Origin: an uncultured Anaerococcus sp.
GTDB lineage: Bacteria > Bacillota > Clostridia > Tissierellales > Peptoniphilaceae
Assembly (NCBI RefSeq): GCF_947253225.1
Contig: NZ_CAMXYR010000026.1
Span: 1 to 20,988 of the forward strand
Reading direction: 5' to 3'
Length of the DNA: 20,988 nucleotides
Shown here: piece after piece, positions 1 through 8,270 of the stretch
Position numbering within the stretch: position 1 is the stretch's first letter
Layout of the letters: each line of letters begins with the position of its first letter
The notes under the pieces: generated by a model
Seen by the model: only the letters and a program-made list of their open reading frames with translations
Database searches by the model: none
What the model was told of the DNA's origin: nothing
Made by a program: the position numbers and the translations under genes

Positions 1-1448
1 CCAAGTACACTGATAAGCTAAAAGAGCTTTTCAAAGACCACCCAGAGTTTCTTGAGCCAGCCTTTAGGCAAAAGGAAATGCTCAACAACTTCATCGACAA
101 GGGTCTATCTGACCTTTCTGTAACAAGAAATTCCTTTGATTGGGGAGTCGATGTGCCTTTTGATAATGAACACGTTGTCTATGTCTGGATAGATGCCCTA
201 TCATGCTATCTTTCTGCTATAGGTTATGGGGACGATAAGGAAAAATTTGAGAAATATTGGCCAGCAGGAGTCCACTTGATTGGTAAGGATATAGTGAGAT
301 TTCACACTATAATCTGGCCTGCCCTCTTGATGGCTCTTGACCTTCCTCTACCAGAAAAGGTCTTTGCCCATGGTTGGATCCTCTTTGACAATGACAAGAT
401 GAGTAAGTCTAAGGGAAATATCATGTATCCAGAACCTTTGGTTGACCTTTATGGAGTAGATGCTCTTAAATTTTTCATGCTTCGTGAGTTTAATTTCGGC
501 TCTGACGGCAACTTCTCAGCCAAGAAATTTATGGAAAGATATAACTCAGACCTTGTAAATGACCTAGGCAACCTCGTATCAAGAACCACTTCTATGATTG
601 ATAAATACAATGATGGCGTGGTTAGAAAAGGCTCAGTAGCTGATAAGTATGACGATGAGCTAATGGCCCTTTCTGGAGAAACTTATACTACCTTCAACAA
701 GCTAATGGATGAGTTTAACTTCAACGCTGCAATTGAAGCTATATGGACCCTTATCCGTCGTGCCAACAAGTATGTAGACGAAACTGAGCCATGGATTTTG
801 GGTCGTGATGAGAAAAACGCCCAAAGACTTGATAGGGTCTTATACAACCTTGCCGAGACAATCAGGATTGTTGCCCAATTAATCGAGCCAGTCATGAAAA
901 ATACTACAAGGGAAATCTTAGAAAAAATCGGCACCTCCAACAAGGGCTTTGAGTCAGCAGGAAAGTTTGGCCTTCTTGAAGAAGGAGCGAAAGTTACTAA
1001 GGGCAAAAACCTCTTCGATAGGCTTGAAATCGACAAGGAACTTGTAAGGCTACACGAGGCTAACGGTGCTTTGATTGAACAAAGACTCAATAAGGACAAA
1101 AAAGAAGTAAAGAAGGAAGAAAATTATATAGCCTTTGAGGACTTCACAAAAGTTGACCTAGTTGTTGGAAAAATCATCGAAGCTAACCTTCACCCAGATG
1201 CAGACAAGCTTTTGGTATTCAAAGTAGATATTGGCGAACAGAAGCCAAGAACCATAGTTTCAGGTATCAAAAAATGGTATGCTCCAGAAGAGCTTCTAGG
1301 AAAAAATGTTATCGTCGTAAGAAATCTTGCTCCAAGAAAGATGCGTGGCATAGAAAGTGAGGGCATGCTCCTTGCCGCAGACTTTGACGATGAGCTTAGC
1401 CTCCTATCAACCCTAGCTGATATGAAACCAGGAGCTAAGGTAAGCTAA
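1..1448 (+). CDS. metG: Methionyl-tRNA synthetase, 3' part (5' end outside window)
   Basis: Class I aminoacyl-tRNA synthetase that charges tRNA-Met in the cytoplasm. The frame is open from base 3 with no stop, so the gene enters from the left; the first internal ATG (78) is not the real start. The KMSKS signature of class I enzymes is at 396-410 (in DKMSKSKGN), preceded by a catalytic-domain stretch with HLIGKDIVRFH and FAHGWI. An anticodon-binding helical domain follows, and from about 1117 there is a C-terminal EMAP/Arc1p-like tRNA-binding domain (DFTKVDLVVGKI, ending near MRGIESEGMLL). This is the long bacterial MetG form with the dimerising C-terminal domain. It overlaps tatD by one base (TAATG), so the two are co-transcribed. 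Identification is secure; the missing part is the N-terminal Rossmann half. Confidence 0.97.
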   Translation, partial: KYTDKLKELFKDHPEFLEPAFRQKEMLNNFIDKGLSDLSVTRNSFDWGVDVPFDNEHVVYVWIDALSCYLSAIGYGDDKEKFEKYWPAGVHLIGKDIVRFHTIIWPALLMALDLPLPEKVFAHGWILFDNDKMSKSKGNIMYPEPLVDLYGVDALKFFMLREFNFGSDGNFSAKKFMERYNSDLVNDLGNLVSRTTSMIDKYNDGVVRKGSVADKYDDELMALSGETYTTFNKLMDEFNFNAAIEAIWTLIRRANKYVDETEPWILGRDEKNAQRLDRVLYNLAETIRIVAQLIEPVMKNTTREILEKIGTSNKGFESAGKFGLLEEGAKVTKGKNLFDRLEIDKELVRLHEANGALIEQRLNKDKKEVKKEENYIAFEDFTKVDLVVGKIIEANLHPDADKLLVFKVDIGEQKPRTIVSGIKKWYAPEELLGKNVIVVRNLAPRKMRGIESEGMLLAADFDDELSLLSTLADMKPGAKVS

Positions 1449-2209
1449 TGGCTCTAATCGATACCCACGCCCATCTCACAGATGAGGCTTTTGCATCCGA
1501 CAGGCTCTTTATCATTAAGGACCTGTCGAATTTTAATGTTAAAGCAGTAATAAATCCAGGCTGTAACGTCTACGATTCAAAGTTTGCAGTAGACCTTGCC
1601 CAAGAGTATGAAAACTTCTATGCCCAAGTCGGTATCCACCCAGAAGAAGTGGAAAAGATGGGGAAAGATGACCTAAAAATCATAGAGGATCTTGCCCGAA
1701 ATCCCAAGGTTGTCGCCATAGGCGAGATAGGACTTGACTATTATTGGAGGGATGACAACAAGGATAGGCAAAAGGAAATTTTCATAAAGCAGCTTGACCT
1801 TGCCAGAAGGCTTAACAAAGCTGTAGTAATTCACACAAGGGAAGTTGGCAATGACGCCTATGAAATTTTGAAAGAATACTCAGATCTAAAGGTTCAAATT
1901 CACTGCTTCCAAGAAGATACAGAAATGCTTAAAAAATACATGAACCTAGGTTTTTATATCTCAATTGGAGGAGTCGTAACATTTTCTACAGGAGAAAATG
2001 AAAAGCGTGCCGCAAGCCTCGTCCCACTAGATAGGTTAATGCTTGAAACAGACAGTCCCTACCTTACTCCAGAGCCTTACAGGGGATTAAGGAATGACCC
2101 CCGCAAAATAATCGAAGTAGCTAGGGAGATTGCCAAGCTTAGGGGCATGAAATTAAAGAAATTAGAAAAAAGAACTAGCAAGAATGCAGAGGAATTTTTC
2201 GGCTTATGA
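1448..2209 (+). CDS. tatD: TatD-family metal-dependent DNase
   Basis: Predicted cytoplasmic metal-dependent hydrolase of the TatD/YcfH family (TIM-barrel amidohydrolase superfamily). Family members have DNase or 3'-5' exonuclease activity, linked to DNA repair and degradation. Visible metal-ligand motifs in order: DTHAHL at residues 5-10 (HxH), GEIGLDYYW near 95-103, VIHTRE near 128, IHCFQ near 153 and LETDSPYLTPEPYRG near 200-214. The length of 253 residues is normal. The start overlaps the metG stop by one base and the stop overlaps the next start by four bases (ATGA), so translational coupling is likely. In Bacillus subtilis the equivalent gene (yabD) also lies between metS and rnmV. The family assignment is firm; the physiological substrate is not shown by the sequence. 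Confidence 0.95.
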   Translation: MALIDTHAHLTDEAFASDRLFIIKDLSNFNVKAVINPGCNVYDSKFAVDLAQEYENFYAQVGIHPEEVEKMGKDDLKIIEDLARNPKVVAIGEIGLDYYWRDDNKDRQKEIFIKQLDLARRLNKAVVIHTREVGNDAYEILKEYSDLKVQIHCFQEDTEMLKKYMNLGFYISIGGVVTFSTGENEKRAASLVPLDRLMLETDSPYLTPEPYRGLRNDPRKIIEVAREIAKLRGMKLKKLEKRTSKNAEEFFGL

Positions 2210-2736
2210 TAAAAGAAACAATAGTAGTAGAAGGAAAAGACGATATAACTAACGTCAAAAGAGCCATAGATTGTGAAATGATTGCCACAAATGGCCTAAG
2301 CTTTGGGATGGACCTTATTGAAAGACTCAAGGTTATCAATGCCAAGTGTGGGATAATTATCCTAACTGACCCAGACTATGCAGGCAAGAAAATCAGGGCA
2401 AGAATTGCAAAGCATATCCCAACAGCCAAACACGCCTACATAGATAGGAAAAAGGCTATCAAGAAAAACGACCTAGGGGTTGAAAATGCTGAGCCTGATG
2501 TGATTATTGAGGCCTTGAAAAAAGCAAAGGCTGTAAATGTTATGAGGAAGGAAGAATTTACTATGGCAGATATGGTCAAAAGCGGTCTTAGCCTAGGAAG
2601 TGATGCAAGAAAAAAAAGAGCTAAAGTCGGAGACCTTCTGGGCATCGGTTACTACAACACCAAACAGTTTCTCTCCAAGCTCAACTCCTTCGGCATAAGT
2701 CGTGAAGAATTTGAAAGGGCATTAGAAAAATTATGA
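2206..2736 (+). CDS. rnmV: Ribonuclease M5 (5S rRNA maturation)
   Basis: TOPRIM-domain endonuclease that makes the final cuts maturing 5S rRNA in low-GC Firmicutes. The TOPRIM signature is clear: the glutamate motif VVEGKDD at residues 7-13 and the DxD motif LTDPDYAG near residue 53-60, followed by the family-typical GVENA and a C-terminal SxGSxARKxR-like basic segment and LGIGYYNTKQFL. The length of 176 residues is close to the family norm. Both ends overlap neighbours by four bases (ATGA), placing it inside the metG-tatD-rnmV-rsmA operon. In B. subtilis a G5-domain gene (yabE) lies between tatD and rnmV; here the genes overlap and there is no room for it. Confidence 0.94.
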   Translation: MIKETIVVEGKDDITNVKRAIDCEMIATNGLSFGMDLIERLKVINAKCGIIILTDPDYAGKKIRARIAKHIPTAKHAYIDRKKAIKKNDLGVENAEPDVIIEALKKAKAVNVMRKEEFTMADMVKSGLSLGSDARKKRAKVGDLLGIGYYNTKQFLSKLNSFGISREEFERALEKL

Positions 2737-3575
2737 AAAAATTATACTCACCCAAAGTTGTAAAGGATATAATAGATTTCTATAACTTTAGATTCTCCAA
2801 ATCGCTCGGACAAAATTTCTTGGTAGACAAGAACTTCGTCGAAAAAATAGTAGAAAGAGCTGATGTTAAAGATAGTAATGTCCTAGAAATCGGCCCAGGA
2901 ATTGGAACAATCACCTATGAGATGGCAAAATCAGCCAAGAAAGTCGTAGCTATAGAAATTGACAGCTCCCTTCTTCCAATCATAGAAGAAAATATGGAAG
3001 AATTTGAAAACTTTAAGCTAATCCATGAGGATATCCTAAAGGCAGACCTAGAAAAAATCGTCTCAGAAGAATTTAATGGCGAAGAATTTTCAGTCGTTTC
3101 AAACCTTCCCTACTATATAACAACTCCAATTATAGAAAAACTTGTTACAAGCAAGCTTCCGTGTAGGGATATGACCATCATGGTTCAAAAAGAAGTTGCT
3201 GATAGGATGCTTGCCACAGAAAAGGATAAGGAATATTCTTCCCTATCAGTTTTCGTAAAATACTACTCTGATGCAAAAAAAGTAACCAATGTCCCTAAAT
3301 CTGTCTTTATGCCCCAACCTAAAATCGACTCAACCGTCCTAAAGCTTAGCCTTAGAAAATACACTGACCAAGTCGATGAAAAAGCCCTCTTTGACCTAAT
3401 TCACGCAGGATTTAATAAGAGAAGGAAGACAATTCTAAACTCTCTAGCAGATGCGGTAGAAAAAGATAAACTCAGATTAGCCTTTGAAAAATTGGGTATA
3501 AAAGATAACCTAAGGGCAGAAAACTTGTCCTTGGATGATTTTATAAATTTAACAAAAACAATAAAGACCCTATAA
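2733..3575 (+). CDS. rsmA: 16S rRNA (adenine1518/1519-N6)-dimethyltransferase
   Basis: KsgA/RsmA dimethylates two adjacent adenines in the 3' terminal helix of 16S rRNA, using S-adenosylmethionine, late in small-subunit assembly. Motifs seen: N-terminal KSLGQNFLVD (residues 23-32), SAM motif I VLEIGPGIGT (50-59), acidic motif VVAIEID (71-77) and the catalytic NLPYY (124-128), then the C-terminal helical domain with FNKRRKTILNSL. The length of 280 residues is standard. The start overlaps rnmV by four bases. Pairing with rnmV joins two rRNA-maturation enzymes in one transcript, as in B. subtilis. In other bacteria loss of this methylation gives kasugamycin resistance. Confidence 0.96.
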   Translation: MKKLYSPKVVKDIIDFYNFRFSKSLGQNFLVDKNFVEKIVERADVKDSNVLEIGPGIGTITYEMAKSAKKVVAIEIDSSLLPIIEENMEEFENFKLIHEDILKADLEKIVSEEFNGEEFSVVSNLPYYITTPIIEKLVTSKLPCRDMTIMVQKEVADRMLATEKDKEYSSLSVFVKYYSDAKKVTNVPKSVFMPQPKIDSTVLKLSLRKYTDQVDEKALFDLIHAGFNKRRKTILNSLADAVEKDKLRLAFEKLGIKDNLRAENLSLDDFINLTKTIKTL

Positions 3576-3608
3576 GATTGGGTATATATAAAATGAATGG
3601 AGGAGAAT

Positions 3609-3839
3609 ATGGCAGATATTAAAATTTATACATCAAACACTTGTGTTTTCTGCAAGGCAGCAAAACAATATTTCCACGACAAGGGAATCGAATTTGAAGA
3701 ATTGAACGTTGATAAAGACAAGGATGCAGTAGACTATCTAGTAAGCAAGGGCTACAGGGGAGTTCCTGTTATAAATATCGACGGAGAAGACATAGTAGGC
3801 TTCGACAAGGAAGCAATCGAGGCAAAACTTAATAAGTAA
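3609..3839 (+). CDS. Glutaredoxin-like thiol-disulfide oxidoreductase
   Basis: Small (76-residue) thioredoxin-fold protein of the glutaredoxin/NrdH/YruB type, expected to shuttle electrons through a redox-active cysteine pair in the cytoplasm. The active site is CVFC (TSNTCVFCKAAK, near residues 11-14), and the cis-proline loop is RGVPVIN with a following GEDIVGFD, matching the glutathione or thiol binding region of the family. The start at 3609 is preferred over the in-frame ATG at 3597, because a strong GGAGG (3599-3603) lies five bases upstream of 3609 and overlaps the earlier ATG. It sits 33 bp after rsmA on the same strand and is followed at once by a terminator. CVFC replaces the common CPYC, so the reducing partner cannot be named from sequence. 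Confidence 0.9.
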   Translation: MADIKIYTSNTCVFCKAAKQYFHDKGIEFEELNVDKDKDAVDYLVSKGYRGVPVINIDGEDIVGFDKEAIEAKLNK

Positions 3840-3845
3840 GATGGA

Positions 3846-3874
3846 GCAAGGCTGGAAACAGCTTTGTTTTTTTT
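3846..3874 (+). terminator. Rho-independent terminator after the metG-glutaredoxin operon
   Basis: The arms CAAGGCTG (3847-3854) and CAGCTTTG (3859-3866) pair over eight positions with one G-T wobble, close a GAAA tetraloop and run into eight T (3867-3874). It lies seven bases after the glutaredoxin stop and should end transcription of the metG operon. Confidence 0.9.
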
Positions 3875-4019
3875 ATGCCCAAATCTATTTTTTAGTATTT
3901 CTAATTATAGTCTTAAATACACCTATAAGAAATATCTGTCAAACTCAGAAAATAAGGTCTTACTAGAATTTCCATAAGCTCTTTGCTTTGATTTTCTATA
4001 ATGATTTTAAGCTTAATAA

Positions 4020-4028
4020 TGGTAAAAT
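4020..4028 (+). promoter_or_regulatory. Candidate extended -10 promoter for the murE operon
   Basis: TGGTAAAAT at 4020-4028 fits an extended -10 element (TG, one base, TAAAAT), about 30 bp before the murE ribosome site. No convincing -35 is seen. A TATAAT at 3997-4002 in the same AT-rich gap is an alternative. The rest of the gap (3875-4019) shows nothing else. Confidence 0.4.
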
Positions 4029-4077
4029 ACATACTTAGAGATATATAAAAGATTTTTATTTGAAAGGAAGAAATATT

Positions 4078-5511
4078 TTGTTGAAATTTGAAGAGATATT
4101 AGAAATAATAGATTGGCTATCATATGAGAAAAATAATGATAGACAGATAGTTGAGGTTACAAACAATTCCAAGGATGTTGGGGATGGATATGCTTTTGTT
4201 GCTGTTAAGGGAAATATAAGTGATGGCCATGCTTATATAGATTCTGCTATCGAAAAGGGAGCTATCCTTGTGGTTCATACAGAAGATATTGCCTACAGAG
4301 AAGGCATTTCTTATATAAAGGTGGAAGATGCTAGGAAGGCTCTTGCCCAAATCTCTAATAAGCTTGTTGGTTATCCATCAGAGAAGATGACTGTGGTAAG
4401 TGTTACTGGCTCAAATGGTAAGACTACAACTTCAAGGTTAGTTTATTTCTTGATGGATGAAATCTATGGCAAGGCAGCAAATATCGGGACAGACCTCGCC
4501 CTAATTGGAGGTAAGGAGTATAGGACTTCTAACACTACACCAGTTATAACCGAGGTCAACAAACTTATGAAAATATGTGTTGATGAGGGGATGAAGTATT
4601 TGTCTTTGGAAACTTCAAGCCACGGTCTTGACCAAAAGAGAATTTATGGGGTGGATATCGACTATGGAATTTTCACCAATCTTTCCAGAGAACACTTGGA
4701 CTACCACAAGACTATGGACAATTATTTTAAAGCCAAGATGATTCTCTTTAACCAAGCCAAGCATACAGTGGCAAATATTGACGACCCTTATGGACGTAAG
4801 GCTAAGGAGCTTTTCCCAAATACGATAACCTATGCTATTGACAATCCAGATGCTGATTATAGAGCGGAAAATGTTGTGAAAAAAGATGGCAAAATCACTT
4901 ACGAAGTTAGGGGAGTGAAGTTTAGCCTAAATACTATAGCTGATTATGAAGTTTACAATACTCTTGCAGCAACCAGTACCCTTAATGCTATGGGAGCAAG
5001 TCTTGATGAGATATCAAAGGCTATGGATAAGTTCAAGGGGGTAAAATCAAGGTTTGAATATATCAAAAATGACCTTGGAATCAATATAGTTATCGACTTT
5101 GCCCACACGCCAGTTGCCTTTGACTTACTCTTTAAATCTGTTCCAGAGGGCTGTAAGACTTATGCAGTTTTTGGCGTTAATGGAGATAGGAACAAGGAAT
5201 TTAGGGTATCTACTGGAAAAGCCTGTGCCATCAACAAGGTTTTTGCAGTTTTGACCACAGATGATCCTAAATTTGACACTCTGGAGAATGTTAATAGGGA
5301 TGTCAAAGAAGGTATTAATGCAGAAAATGGAGAATATGTAGAAATAAATAACAGGAAAAAAGCTATCGAATATGCAGTAACTCATGCAAAAGCTGGCGAT
5401 TATATCTTCCTTTTAGGCAAGGGCGAGGAGAACTTCCTAAAACTAAAGGGCAACGAGAAAACTTACTACAGTGAGAGGGAGACTCTAACAGAAGTCCTAG
5501 AAAGTCTATGA
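4078..5511 (+). CDS. murE: UDP-MurNAc-tripeptide synthetase (MurE ligase)
   Basis: Cytoplasmic ATP-dependent Mur ligase that adds the third amino acid to UDP-MurNAc-L-Ala-D-Glu. The N-terminal domain includes TNNSKDVGDGYAFVAVKG. The ATP loop is VTGSNGKTTTS, followed by TSNTTP and the catalytic ETSSHGLDQKR. The C-terminal domain carries DDPK (5260-5271) at the residue-selecting position. Diaminopimelate enzymes have DNPR there, so lysine or ornithine is more likely, which is inference. No ATG occurs in the N-terminal region. TTG at 4078 lies seven bases after AGGAAG (4065-4070) and is preferred over TTG 4060, which precedes the ribosome site, and TTG 4081. The protein is 477 residues. The stop overlaps the next start by four bases. 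Confidence 0.93.
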   Translation: MLKFEEILEIIDWLSYEKNNDRQIVEVTNNSKDVGDGYAFVAVKGNISDGHAYIDSAIEKGAILVVHTEDIAYREGISYIKVEDARKALAQISNKLVGYPSEKMTVVSVTGSNGKTTTSRLVYFLMDEIYGKAANIGTDLALIGGKEYRTSNTTPVITEVNKLMKICVDEGMKYLSLETSSHGLDQKRIYGVDIDYGIFTNLSREHLDYHKTMDNYFKAKMILFNQAKHTVANIDDPYGRKAKELFPNTITYAIDNPDADYRAENVVKKDGKITYEVRGVKFSLNTIADYEVYNTLAATSTLNAMGASLDEISKAMDKFKGVKSRFEYIKNDLGINIVIDFAHTPVAFDLLFKSVPEGCKTYAVFGVNGDRNKEFRVSTGKACAINKVFAVLTTDDPKFDTLENVNRDVKEGINAENGEYVEINNRKKAIEYAVTHAKAGDYIFLLGKGEENFLKLKGNEKTYYSERETLTEVLESL

Positions 5512-6725
5512 AAGTCTTTGTCCTAGGGGCAGGGGTGGCTGGCCTTGCCTTTGCATCTTTTGCAGAGGGTCTTGACCTTACTGTGATTGACTCCAACGAC
5601 TTTGCTGGAAGGAAACTTCTTGCTACGGGAAATGGCAGGTGCAATTTTACTAACAAGAATTTTTCCTATGCTTATTACCAATCATCCGACCCAGACTTTT
5701 TCAAGAAGGCCTTGGATGGCTTCACCAATGAGGACTTGATAGATTATTTCCACCAACTAGGGATAGCCACTACAAGCCTTCCTTCGGGAAGGTGCTATCC
5801 ATTAACCATGTCGGCAAAGTCTGTCAGGGATGTGCTCTACTTAAAGGCTAGGGAAAATGCTAAGTTTATCTTTAATGAAAAGATTATAGATATAGACCTA
5901 GACAAAGGGCTCTTGATCGGGCAAAATAACAAGTACAAGTACGATATCCTAGTCCTCGCAGGAGGGGGAATAACCCTCAAAAATTCGGGTTCAGATGGAA
6001 GTATTTATAAAATACTTGAAAAATTTCATCCAATAAGTAAAATTTCTTACGGAATAACTAACTACAAGACTCAGGAAAAGCTATCAAAAAAGGCCAAGGG
6101 GTGCAAGGTTAGTGGCAAGCTTTCCCTCTACATAGACGGTAGGCTTAGGAAAGATTCAACCGATGATATAATCTTCCAAGCCTACGGGCTAACGGGAACA
6201 GCTGTTTTTGACCTATCAAATGAGATTAGCCTAGCCCTTATGGCAGGAAAAAAGCCAGAAGTGAGGGTGGATTTCTTGCCTAGCTATGGCCAAGAGGAGC
6301 TAGGGACTAAGATTAAGACCTTGGCAGGAAGATACCCCCAAAGACTTATTGGCCAAATCCTTCTAGGTCTTGTAAATGAGAGGCTTATAGGAGATATCCT
6401 CAAAAAAGCTAGGATTGATGAAAGTCTTTTTGCCAAAGACCTAAGCGAAAGGGATATGGATATGCTCGTAAAAATCCTTAAACAGATGACCTTTCACATA
6501 AGGGACATCTATGATAGGCAAAACGCTCAAGTGAGCCTAGGTGGTTTTTCTACCAAGTACATCGACAAGCAAACAATGGCATCCAAAATCTACAAGAATC
6601 TCTACTTTTGTGGTGAAATCATGGATGTATCTGGTTCTTGTGGAGGGTACAATATACAGTGGGCCTTTTCCTCAGCGAAAGCCGCTTCAGATACAATAAG
6701 GAGTATGAATGTTCAAAATAAATAG
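5508..6725 (+). CDS. BaiN/YhiN (HI0933)-family flavoprotein
   Basis: Predicted FAD-dependent NAD(P)/FAD oxidoreductase of the HI0933/YhiN/BaiN family, 405 residues. Evidence: N-terminal dinucleotide fold GAGVAG (residues 7-12), family hallmark GNGRCNFTN (41-49), a middle domain with AYGLTGTAVFDLS and the C-terminal FAD-closing segment FCGEIMDVSGSCGGYNIQWAFSS. BaiN of bile-acid-dehydroxylating clostridia belongs to this family, but most members have no proven reaction and are broadly conserved, so no substrate is claimed. It overlaps murE by four bases (ATGA) and the next gene by 17 bases, so it is translated from the same message. A role connected to the wall is not indicated beyond co-transcription. 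Confidence 0.88.
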   Translation: MKVFVLGAGVAGLAFASFAEGLDLTVIDSNDFAGRKLLATGNGRCNFTNKNFSYAYYQSSDPDFFKKALDGFTNEDLIDYFHQLGIATTSLPSGRCYPLTMSAKSVRDVLYLKARENAKFIFNEKIIDIDLDKGLLIGQNNKYKYDILVLAGGGITLKNSGSDGSIYKILEKFHPISKISYGITNYKTQEKLSKKAKGCKVSGKLSLYIDGRLRKDSTDDIIFQAYGLTGTAVFDLSNEISLALMAGKKPEVRVDFLPSYGQEELGTKIKTLAGRYPQRLIGQILLGLVNERLIGDILKKARIDESLFAKDLSERDMDMLVKILKQMTFHIRDIYDRQNAQVSLGGFSTKYIDKQTMASKIYKNLYFCGEIMDVSGSCGGYNIQWAFSSAKAASDTIRSMNVQNK

Positions 6726-8001
6726 AAAATTAAAAGAAATGAAAGATAATGGAGAAAGCATCAAGCTTGCCATAATCGGTTGTGGCAAGATGGGTGGTTC
6801 TTTGATTAGCCAATTGTCAAAGATGGATGCTATGGAAGTAAAGCTTGTAGTAAATAGGACTCCAAGAAAAGCCATCAAAGCCCTTGTGAATGCAGGAATT
6901 TCCGAAGATAAAATTATCTTTACAGACGACTACAACGAAGGCTATGAAGTTTTAGAAAAAGGCTATGTTTGTGTATCAACAAACTATCGCCTTGCCTATA
7001 AGCTCATGCAAATAAATGCTGTTGTAGACTGTACTGGAGATCCTCCATTTGGAGCTGTTATCGCTAGAAAAACTATCCAATACCACAAGCACATGATTAC
7101 CTTCAATGTAGAATGTGATGCAGTTGTAGGCCCTGTCCTTCACGACATGGCAAAAAAAGCAGGAGTTGTCTATACGGGCATCCTTGGAGATGAGCCAGGA
7201 GCTATAATCGACCTTGTGGAATACGCCTACGGTATGGGACTAGAAGTCCTTGTTGCAGCCAAGGGTAAAAATAACCCACTCGATAACGACGCAACCCCAG
7301 AATCCCTCGCCGACTTGGCAAAGGCAAAGGGTCTATCAGCAAAAATGCTAACAAGCTTTATCGATGGAACAAACACCATGCTTGAGCTAAACTCTGCAGC
7401 CAACGCCCTAGGATTTTTGCCAGACACCCTAGGTTGCCACGGGATTGCCACAAGCCCTGAAACAGCAGTTGATGACTTTAGACTAAAGGCTGATGGAGGA
7501 AAACTATCAAGATATGGGGTAGTGGAATTTTCAAGAGGCATGGCACCAGGAGTATTCATAATCGTAACAAGCGATCAAGAAGATGTAAGAGACTTGATGA
7601 AGTTCCTAGGCTTTGGAGATGGACCAAACTACTTAATGTATAGACCTTACCACCTCACAAGCCTTGAAACACCAATCACCATCTACAAGGCAGTAGTAGA
7701 AAATGAATCAACCATAGTCCCTCTCCATGGTCAAGTTGCAGACACAGTAACAATCGCCAAAAGAGATATCAAAGCTGGAGAAGCCCTAGAGGGGGTAGGT
7801 TCAAGAACAGTATTTGGAAAACTAACCAGCCACGACAGATGCCTAGAAGAAGACCTTCTTCCAATAGCCCTAATCACAGAAAAAACAAGGGCAACCAAGG
7901 ATATCAAAAAGGGAACAATTATAGATATGTCTATGGTTGAGCTAGACGAAAAAGCAACCATAACCAGACTAAGAAGAAGACAAAATTCAATGAAATTGTA
8001 A
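6709..8001 (+). CDS. NAD(P)-dependent oxidoreductase with C-terminal SAF domain
   Basis: A 430-residue protein with an N-terminal Rossmann domain (LAIIGCGKMGGS near residues 20-31) and a C-terminal SAF-type domain (VTIAKRDIKAGEAL, then a second half ATKDIKKGTIIDMSMVEL). It resembles proteins annotated as homoserine-dehydrogenase-like or Gfo/Idh/MocA-like with SAF. Between them are VVDCTGDPPFGA, FNVECDAVVGP, GDEPGAI and PETAVDDF. SAF domains also occur in altronate/UxaA-type sugar-acid enzymes and FlgA-like proteins, so a sugar-acid-like substrate is possible but not shown. The start is supported by AAGGAG (6698-6703), five bases before ATG, inside the previous gene's end. It is the last gene of the murE transcript. 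The family is clear in architecture; the reaction is unknown. Confidence 0.8.
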   Translation: MFKINRKLKEMKDNGESIKLAIIGCGKMGGSLISQLSKMDAMEVKLVVNRTPRKAIKALVNAGISEDKIIFTDDYNEGYEVLEKGYVCVSTNYRLAYKLMQINAVVDCTGDPPFGAVIARKTIQYHKHMITFNVECDAVVGPVLHDMAKKAGVVYTGILGDEPGAIIDLVEYAYGMGLEVLVAAKGKNNPLDNDATPESLADLAKAKGLSAKMLTSFIDGTNTMLELNSAANALGFLPDTLGCHGIATSPETAVDDFRLKADGGKLSRYGVVEFSRGMAPGVFIIVTSDQEDVRDLMKFLGFGDGPNYLMYRPYHLTSLETPITIYKAVVENESTIVPLHGQVADTVTIAKRDIKAGEALEGVGSRTVFGKLTSHDRCLEEDLLPIALITEKTRATKDIKKGTIIDMSMVELDEKATITRLRRRQNSMKL

Positions 8002-8098
8002 AAAAGAAAGGCTAAGCTAGCCCAAAGAGCTTAAAGTCTTATAAATCAAGTACTTCCAAGAGAAAAGTGAGCAAGGAAAACCTCTGCAAAAAGAGCTT

Positions 8099-8130
8099 TT
8101 CCAAGCGAGCCTAGCTCTTGGAATTTTTTT
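8099..8130 (+). terminator. Rho-independent terminator after the murE operon
   Basis: Stem TTCCAA (8099-8104) with TTGGAA (8118-8123) and inner stem GAGC with GCTC (8107-8110 and 8114-8117), with a two-base bulge and CTA loop, followed by seven T (8124-8130). A typical intrinsic terminator for plus-strand transcription, 98 bp after the oxidoreductase stop. Confidence 0.8.
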
Positions 8131-8173
8131 ATAAGTTGTAAAGCTAGCCTAGGCCAAGTTTTATGGAGAAATT

Positions 8174-8208
8174 TTAAGCTATGCTAGCTTCTAGCGAGCT
8201 TAATTTTT
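8174..8208 (+). terminator. Second hairpin with T run downstream of the murE operon
   Basis: Outer arms TTAAGCT (8174-8180) and AGCTTAA (8197-8203) and inner arms GCTAG (8183-8187) and CTAGC (8191-8195) with a CTT loop form an interrupted stem of twelve pairs, followed by five T. It would act as a back-up terminator or a structured 3' end. Confidence 0.55.
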
Positions 8209-8230
8209 GATGACTTTATAAGAGATTTCA

Positions 8231-8270
8231 CAAAAAGGCCCTCCCAGCATTTTCTTGCTAGGAGGGCCTT
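8231..8270 (-). terminator. Strong terminator for the NlpC/P60 gene, possibly bidirectional
   Basis: AAGGCCCTCC (8235-8244) pairs perfectly with GGAGGGCCTT (8261-8270), and after one C-A mismatch AGCA (8246-8249) pairs with TGCT (8256-8259). On the minus strand the stem is followed by TTTTTG (complement of 8231-8236), and it lies 17 bp after the stop of the minus-strand gene. The plus-strand side has only a weak T stretch. Confidence 0.85.
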
